NCBI GenBank assembly: GCA_030605045.1 | Contig: JAUWBK010000061.1 | Location: 1-7,041 of the forward strand | Source: Dehalococcoidia bacterium | GTDB taxonomy: Bacteria; Chloroflexota; Dehalococcoidia; Dehalococcoidales; RBG-16-60-22 | Direction of reading: 5' to 3' | Length of the DNA: 7,041 bases | Part shown: positions 1-5,630 of the stretch, piece after piece | How the letters are laid out: the number at the start of each line of letters is the position of its first letter | How positions within the stretch are numbered: position 1 is the stretch's first letter | The notes under the pieces: model-generated | The model's database searches: none | What the model saw: only the letters and a program-made list of their open reading frames with translations | Told to the model about the DNA's origin: nothing | Position numbers and translations under genes: made by a program

Positions 1-927
1 ATGCACAAAGCGACCAAGCTCCTGAGGCTGGTTGATGTCACTGGCCTGCGCACTGCCGCCAGAAAGACCGGTCTGACCAGACTAATCGGAGATGCCGGTA
101 AAGCTGAAGTCATCGTACCTAAAGTACCGGCCAGTGAAGGACTAGACGCCATCAAGCGCCTCACCAAAAAAATGGAAAATCCTAAGTATAAAGTGTCTTA
201 CTTTGTCGGCTGTTATGCCCCAAACTTTGCCCCGGAGACAGCCGCTGCCACGATACGTGTATTGCATAAACACCAGGTTGAGGTTACCGTCCCTGATTTT
301 GTCTGCTGTGGCTTACCTGCCGCTGGTTATGGGGACATGCTCTCAGCCCGAAACTTAGCCCGCAGAAACATTGACCTCGCCCGCAACTTGAAGGTGGACG
401 CGATTGTCACCCCGTGTGCCAGCTGTAGCTCTTTCTTGAAGGATTATGCTAAACTTCTAGCTGATGACTCCAAATGGGCAGAAAAAGCTAAAGACTTTGC
501 TGCTAAGGTGAAGGACTTAAGCGAGTTCCTGACTGATATTGGGCTGGTTACTGAGATGGGTACGGTCAAGAAAAAAGTCACTTATCACGACCCATGTCAT
601 TTAGCTCACCACCAGAAAATAAAGGAGCCACCGCGCACCATATTAAAGAGCATTCCGGGAGTGGAATTCATTGAACTGTGGGAGGCAGATATGTGTTGCG
701 GCGCTGCCGGAAGCTATGCCTTTAGTAATTATGATTTATCCATGCAGGTACTGGCTCGGAAAATGAGCAACGTTGCCAAAACAAATGCTGATATACTGGT
801 AACATGCTGCCCGGCGTGTGTCATGCAGCTTGCCTGTGGCGTTAGGCAGCAGAAGATGCCGGTCCAGGTTTCTGAGGTTGTGGAATTACTTGATCAGGCC
901 TATCAAGCCGCCAAAGACGCTCACTGA
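1..927 (+). CDS. Fe-S oxidoreductase, GlcF/HdrD-like CCG-domain subunit (5' end probably outside the window)
   Basis: The C-terminal part of an Fe-S oxidoreductase of the family that includes glycolate oxidase subunit GlcF, LutA and heterodisulfide reductase HdrB/HdrD. These proteins pass electrons between a flavoprotein dehydrogenase and another carrier. Two cysteine-rich CCG domains are visible. The first has Cys71, the Cys102-Cys103-Gly motif and Cys139-x2-Cys142. The second has Cys199, Cys232-Cys233-Gly and Cys270-x2-Cys273. Full-length GlcF-like proteins are about 400 or more residues and start with a ferredoxin-like domain with two CxxCxxCxxxCP motifs. That domain is absent here, and residues 1-35 resemble the linker that follows it. 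The ATG at base 1 is therefore most likely an internal Met and the gene is cut by the window edge. It lies 32 bases before a glycerate kinase and in the same operon as a glyoxylate reductase, which favours glycolate or another 2-hydroxyacid as substrate. The exact substrate (glycolate, D-lactate, other) cannot be told from this fragment. Confidence 0.85.
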   Translation: MHKATKLLRLVDVTGLRTAARKTGLTRLIGDAGKAEVIVPKVPASEGLDAIKRLTKKMENPKYKVSYFVGCYAPNFAPETAAATIRVLHKHQVEVTVPDFVCCGLPAAGYGDMLSARNLARRNIDLARNLKVDAIVTPCASCSSFLKDYAKLLADDSKWAEKAKDFAAKVKDLSEFLTDIGLVTEMGTVKKKVTYHDPCHLAHHQKIKEPPRTILKSIPGVEFIELWEADMCCGAAGSYAFSNYDLSMQVLARKMSNVAKTNADILVTCCPACVMQLACGVRQQKMPVQVSEVVELLDQAYQAAKDAH

Positions 928-959
928 ATAAACCCGGTCTATCTATATGGAGTAATACT

Positions 960-2105
960 ATGAAGATTGTCATTGCCCCTCAAGGTTTCAAGGGAAACCT
1001 AACTGCTCTCCAGGTAGCCCGAGCTATTGAGAATGGCATTAAACGGGTAGTCCCTAACGCCACGACCACGATAAAGCCAATGGCTGATGGCGGCGAGGGA
1101 ACGGTGCAAGCTCTCGTCGATGCCACCGGTGGGGAAATAATGGTGACTGAGGTAACCGACCCGCTGGGAGGACGGGTCAACGCCCATTGGGGGATTCTCA
1201 GTGATAAGGTCACCGCGGTTATCGAAATGGCTTCCGCTTCTGGTCTCCCCTTAGTCCCACCTGAGAAGCGCAACCCATTAGTGACCACTACCTATGGTAC
1301 TGGAGAGTTAATCCGTGCTGCGCTTGACCGTGACTGCCGAAAATTGATTATTGGCATTGGCGGGAGCGCCACCAATGACGGTGGTGCTGGTATGGCGCAA
1401 GCTCTGGGCGCCAAATTATTGGATGCTAATGGTAAAGAACTTACCTTTGGCGGTGCGGCGCTGGCTAAGCTGGAACGCATCGATGTTTCTAACCTAGACC
1501 CCCGACTAGCCGACTTCGATGTCACCTTAGCCAGTGATGTGAACAACCCCCTCTGCGGCCCCCGTGGAGCATCAGCGATTTATGGGCCCCAGAAGGGAGC
1601 CGCTCCAGAAATGGTGAAGCAGCTTGATGCGGCACTGGCCCACTACGCCGATGCCATTCAAAAAGACCTGGGTATTGATTTCAGGGAAGTGCCGGGAGCA
1701 GGTGCCGCTGGCGGTCTGGGCATGGGGCTGATGGTCTTCCTTAAAGCCAAGATGATACCCGGCATTGATGTTGTCATCAAGGCAACCAACCTTGTGGCCG
1801 ACTTAAAAGACGCTGACCTCGTTTTCACCGCCGAGGGCAGAATTGACCGCCAGTCGGCTATGGGCAAGGTACCAACTGGGGTTGCCCTGAAAGCCAAGGA
1901 ATTCGGCTCACCAGTGATTGCCCTCGCCGGTGAGGTAGCTGATGATTACCGGGTAGTCTTTGAGCAAGGAATTGATGCCGTCCTCAGTATTGCTCCGGGT
2001 CCCATCAGCCTTGAGCAGTCCGTGGCTGATGCAGAGAAATTAATCGCCAATGCCGCCGAGTGTGCCATGAAGTTATTCCTGTGTAATATAAATATAAAAG
2101 AATAA
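960..2105 (+). CDS. Glycerate 2-kinase, type I (GarK/GlxK family)
   Basis: Cytoplasmic kinase expected to phosphorylate D-glycerate with ATP; GarK/GlxK-family members give 2-phosphoglycerate. At 381 aa it has the normal family length. Family motifs occur in order: the N-terminal APQGFKGNLTA segment (residues 6-16), PMADGGEGT (40-48), GIGGSATNDGGAG (132-144), the SDVNNPLCGPRGA block (192-204), GAAGGLG (248-254) and TAEGRID followed by GKVPTG (290-307). The start is supported by GGAG at 949-952, 7 bases before the ATG. It sits 32 bases after the Fe-S oxidoreductase gene and 23 bases before a glyoxylate/hydroxypyruvate reductase gene, whose product D-glycerate would be its substrate. One departure is the first motif: the common form is APDSFKGSL, and here Asp-Ser is replaced by Gln-Gly. 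I have chosen no symbol because garK and glxK cannot be told apart by sequence reading alone. The family call is firm. Confidence 0.95.
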   Translation: MKIVIAPQGFKGNLTALQVARAIENGIKRVVPNATTTIKPMADGGEGTVQALVDATGGEIMVTEVTDPLGGRVNAHWGILSDKVTAVIEMASASGLPLVPPEKRNPLVTTTYGTGELIRAALDRDCRKLIIGIGGSATNDGGAGMAQALGAKLLDANGKELTFGGAALAKLERIDVSNLDPRLADFDVTLASDVNNPLCGPRGASAIYGPQKGAAPEMVKQLDAALAHYADAIQKDLGIDFREVPGAGAAGGLGMGLMVFLKAKMIPGIDVVIKATNLVADLKDADLVFTAEGRIDRQSAMGKVPTGVALKAKEFGSPVIALAGEVADDYRVVFEQGIDAVLSIAPGPISLEQSVADAEKLIANAAECAMKLFLCNINIKE

Positions 2106-2115
2106 ACTTACTAAG

Positions 2116-2121
2116 AGGAGG
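2116..2121 (+). promoter_or_regulatory. Strong Shine-Dalgarno (AGGAGG) for the hydroxyacid dehydrogenase
   Basis: A perfect AGGAGG lies in the 23-base gap after the glycerate kinase stop, 7 bases before the ATG at 2129. It is the strongest ribosome binding site of the left block, so this third gene may be translated more efficiently than the glycerate kinase, whose site is only GGAG (949-952). Confidence 0.85.
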
Positions 2122-2128
2122 AAGGAAA

Positions 2129-3115
2129 ATGGCCAAACCAAAGGTCTTTGTCGCCCGGAAGATGGCCCAAGAAGCACTGGACATGATTGCTGACGCTACC
2201 GAAATGGAATTATGGGAGGATGAACTACCCCCACCACGTGATGTACTCCTAAAGAAAGTTCAGGATATTGATGGCTTGCTCTCATTGCTCACCGACAAAG
2301 TTGATGCCGAATTAATGGATGCTGCCCCAAAACTCAAGGTAGTCAGTAACATGGCGGTCGGTTTCGATAACATTGATGTCCCCGAAGCGACCAAGCACGG
2401 CATCGTCGTGGGGAATACCCCCGGGGTGCTCACCGAAACCACCGCTGACTTTGCTTGGGCCTTAATTATGGCTACGGGCAGGCGTGTCGCTGAAGGTGAT
2501 AGATGGACTAGAAGCGGCAAATGGAAAACCTGGGGACCGATGATACTACAGGGTCACGATATTCATCACGCCACCCTGGGGATTGTTGGCTGCGGTCGCA
2601 TTGGTCTGGAGATAGCCAAACGCGCCAGAGGATTTGATATGAAAGTGTTATATCATGACACGATACGAAGAAAACCGGAGGAAGAAAAAGAGCTTGGTCT
2701 GGAATTTATCCCCAAGCTGCATGACTTACTCTCCAAGGCGGATTTTGTTACTGTCCATGTGCCGCTTATGGCTGAGACTCGCCACCTGATTAGCACCGCC
2801 GAGTTTGCCGCCATGAAGCCAACCGCTGTCTTTGTCAATAGTTCTCGCGGTCCCGTGGTCGACCAGAAAGCCCTTTACCAGGCGCTCAAGTCCGGGCAGA
2901 TTTTCGCCGCCGGACTGGATGTAACCGAGGTTGAGCCAATCCCGATGGATGACCCACTGCTGACTCTGGACAATATTATTCTTGCCCCTCACATTGCCAG
3001 TGCCAGCGTCGCTACCCGAACCAAGATGGCGACCATGGCCGCAGCTAACCTTATCGCCGGACTCAAGGGTGAAATGCCCCCCAACTGCGTTAATCCTGAA
3101 GTATTGCAAAAATAA
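2129..3115 (+). CDS. gyaR: D-2-hydroxyacid dehydrogenase, glyoxylate/hydroxypyruvate reductase type
   Basis: NAD(P)H-dependent reductase of the D-isomer-specific 2-hydroxyacid dehydrogenase family; expected to reduce glyoxylate to glycolate and/or hydroxypyruvate to D-glycerate. At 328 aa it has family length. The outer substrate domain carries the MAVGFDNIDV segment (75-84). The Rossmann domain has GCGRIG (154-159, the GxGxxG loop). Catalytic residues are visible: Arg240 in NSSRG, Glu269 in the DVTEVEP segment, and His288 in APHIAS. The residues after the second beta strand (Asp177 followed by Arg180-Arg181) mix an acidic residue typical of NAD binding with basic residues seen in NADP-preferring relatives, so cofactor choice is open. 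A perfect AGGAGG at 2116-2121, 7 bases before the ATG, fixes the start. It is the third gene of the glycerate block and probably the last in its operon, since a structured intergenic region and a promoter follow. The symbol rests on family and context; 2-ketogluconate reductase or another 2-oxoacid reductase is possible. Confidence 0.88.
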   Translation: MAKPKVFVARKMAQEALDMIADATEMELWEDELPPPRDVLLKKVQDIDGLLSLLTDKVDAELMDAAPKLKVVSNMAVGFDNIDVPEATKHGIVVGNTPGVLTETTADFAWALIMATGRRVAEGDRWTRSGKWKTWGPMILQGHDIHHATLGIVGCGRIGLEIAKRARGFDMKVLYHDTIRRKPEEEKELGLEFIPKLHDLLSKADFVTVHVPLMAETRHLISTAEFAAMKPTAVFVNSSRGPVVDQKALYQALKSGQIFAAGLDVTEVEPIPMDDPLLTLDNIILAPHIASASVATRTKMATMAAANLIAGLKGEMPPNCVNPEVLQK

Positions 3116-3140
3116 GGGCTAATAACTTTAACCCTAACTC

Positions 3141-3182
3141 AAGCTGAGTGAATGCCCTTTAATTAGCATTCTAGTTCAGCTT
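3141..3182. repeat. Long imperfect inverted repeat between the glycerate operon and the HNH gene
   Basis: The outer arms AAGCTGA (3141-3147) and TCAGCTT (3176-3182) pair over 7 bases. After an asymmetric internal loop (2 versus 4 bases), the inner arms GAATGC (3150-3155) and GCATTC (3166-3171) pair over 6 bases, leaving a 10-base A/T-rich loop. The structure starts 25 bases after the dehydrogenase stop, where a transcription terminator would be expected. No run of T follows the right arm, however, so it is not a standard intrinsic terminator. A shorter overlapping palindrome, ACTCA (3137-3141) with TGAGT (3145-3149), offers an alternative fold. The last two bases of the right arm (3181-3182) are also the first two of the putative -35 box of the next promoter. 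It could be a weak terminator, an mRNA 3'-end stabiliser or a protein-binding site. Confidence 0.6.
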
Positions 3183-3209
3183 GCACTGCTAGAAGTTTTC
3201 TAGTAAAAT
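3181..3209 (+). promoter_or_regulatory. Putative sigma70-like promoter for the HNH gene
   Basis: TTGCAC (3181-3186) and TAAAAT (3204-3209) are separated by 17 bases, the optimal spacing for housekeeping sigma factors. The -10 box matches TATAAT at 5 of 6 positions; the -35 matches TTGACA at only 3 of 6. Transcription would start near 3215-3217, giving a leader of roughly 27 bases before the ATG at 3243. A perfect palindrome fills the spacer from 3189 to 3203. The match is by eye. Confidence 0.5.
3189..3203. promoter_or_regulatory. Palindrome inside the promoter spacer, operator-like
   Basis: CTAGAA (3189-3194) and TTCTAG (3198-3203) form a perfect 6+6 inverted repeat around a 3-base centre (GTT). 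It abuts the -10 box and lies 2 bases from the -35 box of the putative HNH promoter. A dimeric repressor or an activator of the MerR kind, which bind spacer dyads, would fit such a position; no such regulator gene is in the window. The binding role is inference, while the symmetry is read directly. Confidence 0.45.
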
Positions 3210-3238
3210 GAGGTAGCCTTCGTATAGAAAGAAGACTT

Positions 3239-3255
3239 GAAGATGATAAATCTTC
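3239..3255 (+). promoter_or_regulatory. Small hairpin over the HNH start codon
   Basis: GAAGAT (3239-3244) pairs perfectly with ATCTTC (3250-3255) around a 5-base loop (GATAA). The first two bases of the preferred ATG (3243-3245) lie in the stem and the third in the loop, so the mRNA could partly hide its start codon. An upstream GAAGA (3231-3235), which overlaps the Shine-Dalgarno-like GAAG (3231-3234), could compete for the TCTTC arm (3251-3255). The stem is short and A/T rich, so its stability is uncertain. Confidence 0.35.
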
Positions 3256-3749
3256 CCGTACTGGTATTAAATCAGAGCTATGAGCCACTTACCATCTGCC
3301 GAGCCCGGCGCGCCGTAGTCCTAATTTACCGGGGCAAGGCTGAGATGCTGGAAAATGGCGTTGGCTTTATCCACTCCATCACTGAAACTTTCCCCTTACC
3401 TTCCGTAATCCGCCTCGCCTACTTTGTCAAACGTCCCTACCGTGAAAGAAAGCTAACTCGCTTCGAGGTTTTCAATCGGGACCGGTACACTTGCCAGTAT
3501 TGCAGTAAGGAAACTAGACAACTCACTCTAGACCACATCATTCCTCGTCATCGAGGCGGTCAACATACCTGGGAAAATGTGGTTAGTGCCTGTGTCCCCT
3601 GCAACCGTCGCAAGGCCGGTAGAACCCCACAGGAGGCTAGGATGAGGCTAATTCGTTCGCCGGGCTACCCCAGGAACAGTCCTTTCTTTAGTATCCCTTA
3701 CCAGTACCGACAAACCAAGCAGGAATGGCAGAAGTACTTACCTCAATGA
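3243..3749 (+). CDS. Stand-alone HNH endonuclease family protein (HNH_5-like)
   Basis: A 168-aa protein with an N-terminal segment beginning INLPVLVLNQSYEPL, typical of small bacterial HNH proteins, and a C-terminal HNH nuclease fold. The zinc-binding pair Cys84-x2-Cys87 lies in YTCQYC. The catalytic core is LDHIIPRHRGG, with Asp97-His98 and His103. Asn112 follows in WENV, and the second zinc pair is Cys117-x2-Cys120 followed by NRRK. All core residues are present, so it looks catalytically intact. I prefer the ATG at 3243: GAAG (3231-3234) lies 8 bases upstream and relatives begin near the NLPVLVLNQ motif. A TTG at 3237 would add two residues but leaves poor ribosome-site spacing. The gene is transcribed alone, with its own putative promoter, and converges on ricT with 23 bases between the stops. 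There are no restriction, toxin-antitoxin, terminase or CRISPR neighbours. The biological role of this family is not known to me; DNA cleavage is inferred from the domain only. Confidence 0.9.
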   Translation: MINLPVLVLNQSYEPLTICRARRAVVLIYRGKAEMLENGVGFIHSITETFPLPSVIRLAYFVKRPYRERKLTRFEVFNRDRYTCQYCSKETRQLTLDHIIPRHRGGQHTWENVVSACVPCNRRKAGRTPQEARMRLIRSPGYPRNSPFFSIPYQYRQTKQEWQKYLPQ

Positions 3750-3772
3750 AGACCTTGACCCAAATTCACCAG

Positions 3773-4570
3773 CTAGTAAGAAACCTCACTGAGAGGTAAT
3801 TCCACCGTCGCCTCGCTCTCCAGCTCCACCAGTACCGTTTCCTTCAGCGGGTTACTGCCAACTACCGTAGCCTCACCCATCGACGTCGACACTTGTTGTC
3901 CCACCTTGGGTAGTTTCTCCTTCATGGCGCGGTATTGCTCGCTTTCATAGGCCAAGCAGCACATTAGGCGACCACAAACACCCGAAATCTTCATCGGGTT
4001 AAGCGGTAAGTCCTGGTCCTTGGCCATTCGAATCGAAACCGGGTCAAACTCACTGATGAAACTCATACAGCACAGCGGACGACCACACCGGCCAAAGCCA
4101 CCTATTAGCTTGGCTTCGTCTCTGGTACCTACCTGCCGCAATTCCACCTTTACTTTAAACTGCTTGGTTAGCCGCCGCACCAGTTCGCGAAAATCAACCC
4201 TCTCCTCAGCACTAAACAAAAAGGTAAGGCGACCGCCATTGAGGTTGTATTCGGCGGAAAGTAGTTTCATCGGTAACTGGAGTTCGCCAATCATTTTACC
4301 ACACTCGATTAGAGCCTCCTCTGCCTTTTCCTCAAGCTCCTTGGCACGCTTAACGTCATCAGGCTCTGCCTTATGCATTACCGGCTTGAGCGGCCCGGTT
4401 GCCTCATTGGCCAAGACCTGTCGGGGAGCAATGACCACCCGCCCCAGTTCCCGCCCACGACTTGTCTCGACGATCACATAGTCATTTATCTCCAGGTCAA
4501 TGCCAGCCGGGTCAAAATAGTAAACTTTACCCGCCTTCCTGAATCGTATGCCAACAATTTTATCAGCCAT
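3773..4570 (-). CDS. ricT: PSP1-domain Fe-S regulatory protein RicT (YaaT)
   Basis: A cytoplasmic PSP1-family protein of 265 aa, close to the usual length. In Bacillus subtilis RicT/YaaT forms an Fe-S-containing complex with RicA and RicF that promotes mRNA maturation by RNase Y and affects sporulation and competence. The N-terminal half carries the PSP1 fold (for example VGIRFRKAGKVYYFDP, residues 6-21). The cysteine block typical of the family is intact: Cys162, Cys167-Cys168 in GRCGRPLCC and Cys199, Cys204-Cys205 in GVCGRLMCC, which are the likely cluster ligands. The ATG overlaps the end of holB by 8 bases (ATGGCTGA carries both the start and the holB TGA). No clear Shine-Dalgarno precedes it, so translation is probably coupled to holB. 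holB next to yaaT is a known conserved pairing. No ricA or ricF homologue is in the window, so whether the B. subtilis role applies is unknown. Confidence 0.93.
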   Translation of the reverse strand: MADKIVGIRFRKAGKVYYFDPAGIDLEINDYVIVETSRGRELGRVVIAPRQVLANEATGPLKPVMHKAEPDDVKRAKELEEKAEEALIECGKMIGELQLPMKLLSAEYNLNGGRLTFLFSAEERVDFRELVRRLTKQFKVKVELRQVGTRDEAKLIGGFGRCGRPLCCMSFISEFDPVSIRMAKDQDLPLNPMKISGVCGRLMCCLAYESEQYRAMKEKLPKVGQQVSTSMGEATVVGSNPLKETVLVELESEATVELPLSEVSY

Positions 4571-5615
4571 TTTTTACTGCCAATCGCGTAGCAAGACTCT
4601 GCTTACCACGCCCCTCCTTCCCAGGCATATCAAGCATCAGCACCTCCAGCACTAGTCGTGGATTGGCATTCTGCCTGAGCTGTTTCCCAGCCGCCTGAAT
4701 ACTATTAATAAACTCTCTTATTTGCGCTAGCCGATAACCCTTTGCCATCTCGACCAGTGTGTCTAATCGGTCAACATTGGTAATGATATCACGGCAGCCT
4801 ATCTTAACCAGCATCAGGTCTCGCCACCAATCAAGCCACCAATCCAGCACCTCCTGAACCGACCCCCTATTTTGGGTAAACTGGGTGGCCAACTGGTTAG
4901 CATAGGCAAAGCGCTCCTCGTAATCAGCCTTGATGATTTCAAGTAATCGTTCCAATTTTTCCGCACGCTGCTGGAGCAAACTATCCTCAAAGGCAGCCGA
5001 AAGTGCCCAACCCAGGCAACCATGAGAAAGCCTGGCCAGAAGCTTGGCCTTTTCTGGCTCAATGCCCCAGCGACTATTAAGCGCCGCCTCTACCTCAGTA
5101 GCCGCCAGAGGGGCTAACTCCAATCGCTGGCAGCGAGATACCACCGTCTGCGGCAAGTGTCTATCATTCATCGTCAGCAAGATAAAGACAACCTTGTCGG
5201 TAGGCTCTTCCAGTGTCTTCAACATGCGGTTAGCCGCCTCAATGGACAGAAGTTCAGCATCTTCAATAATAAATACTTTACACTTGCCTTCAAAAGGTGG
5301 CAAGCTGGTGGAGTGCTGCATCTCTTTAATCTGGTCAGTGCTAATCAACTTAGCCTCGGCGGAATTCTCATCTTGGGTCAGGCCAATTACCTGAACATCA
5401 GCGTGATTGGCGGAAGCTATCTTCTGACACGGAACACACTCCCCACAGGGGCGCTCAGCCGCCTCGCAGTTCAGCGCTTGCGCCAGATTTAGCGCCAGCG
5501 TCATCTTACCCACATGCGGTGGACCAATCAAAAGATAGGCATGCGCCAGAGATTCCTTCTCCAAACTGCGCTGAAGTAAAGATACGACTCTATCTTGCCC
5601 CACTACTTGCCACAC
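4563..5615 (-). CDS. holB: DNA polymerase III clamp-loader subunit delta' (HolB)
   Basis: A clamp-loader subunit of the AAA+ family; with tau/gamma and delta it opens and loads the beta sliding clamp during replication. The 350-aa length fits the family. Visible features are the N-terminal VVGQDRVV segment (4-11), Walker A GPPHVGKMT (31-39), a zinc-binding cysteine set (Cys50, Cys57, Cys60, Cys63), a Walker-B-like FIIEDAE (115-121), LLKTLEEP-like MLKTLEEP (131-138), and the SRC motif at 160-162 with the trans-acting Arg161. The Walker B acidic pair is Glu118-Asp119 instead of Asp-Glu, so ATP hydrolysis may be lost; delta' in E. coli is itself not an ATPase. The start is a GTG at 5615, preceded at a 6-base distance by an AGAGAGAGG Shine-Dalgarno that overlaps the lysA stop. 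It lies 13 bases after lysA and overlaps ricT by 8 bases. Confidence 0.94.
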   Translation of the reverse strand: MWQVVGQDRVVSLLQRSLEKESLAHAYLLIGPPHVGKMTLALNLAQALNCEAAERPCGECVPCQKIASANHADVQVIGLTQDENSAEAKLISTDQIKEMQHSTSLPPFEGKCKVFIIEDAELLSIEAANRMLKTLEEPTDKVVFILLTMNDRHLPQTVVSRCQRLELAPLAATEVEAALNSRWGIEPEKAKLLARLSHGCLGWALSAAFEDSLLQQRAEKLERLLEIIKADYEERFAYANQLATQFTQNRGSVQEVLDWWLDWWRDLMLVKIGCRDIITNVDRLDTLVEMAKGYRLAQIREFINSIQAAGKQLRQNANPRLVLEVLMLDMPGKEGRGKQSLATRLAVKNG

Positions 5616-5621
5616 TTTAAA

Positions 5622-5630
5622 CCTCTCTCT
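5622..5630 (-). promoter_or_regulatory. Shine-Dalgarno that supports the GTG start of holB
   Basis: On the minus strand AGAGAGAGG ends 6 bases before the GTG at 5615. Its first two bases fall within the TAG stop of lysA (5629-5631). Ribosomes ending lysA therefore finish directly on the holB initiation site, which suggests coupled translation and supports the non-ATG start. Confidence 0.7.

Noticed and set aside
980..1897. Several minus-strand open frames opposite the glycerate kinase
   Set aside because: Short, proline/serine/alanine-rich shadows of a gene with complete family motifs.
2726..3109. 127-codon open frame on the minus strand inside the hydroxyacid dehydrogenase gene
   Set aside because: It lies wholly opposite a well-conserved gene with all catalytic motifs, resembles no family I know, and lacks a convincing ribosome site.
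3141..3182. Standard intrinsic terminator after the glycerate operon
   Set aside because: The stem is present but no T-run follows it; kept as an inverted repeat of uncertain role.
3237..3239. TTG start for the HNH gene
   Set aside because: The Shine-Dalgarno-like GAAG (3231-3234) is only 2 bases from the TTG but 8 from the ATG at 3243, and family members start close to the NLPVLVLNQ motif.
4020..4481. 153-codon open frame on the plus strand opposite ricT
   Set aside because: Serine- and arginine-rich composition typical of an antisense shadow; ricT on the other strand has the full PSP1 cysteine pattern.
5044..5492. Two plus-strand open frames of over 100 codons opposite holB
   Set aside because: Both mirror the conserved AAA+ region of holB and show no recognisable domain.
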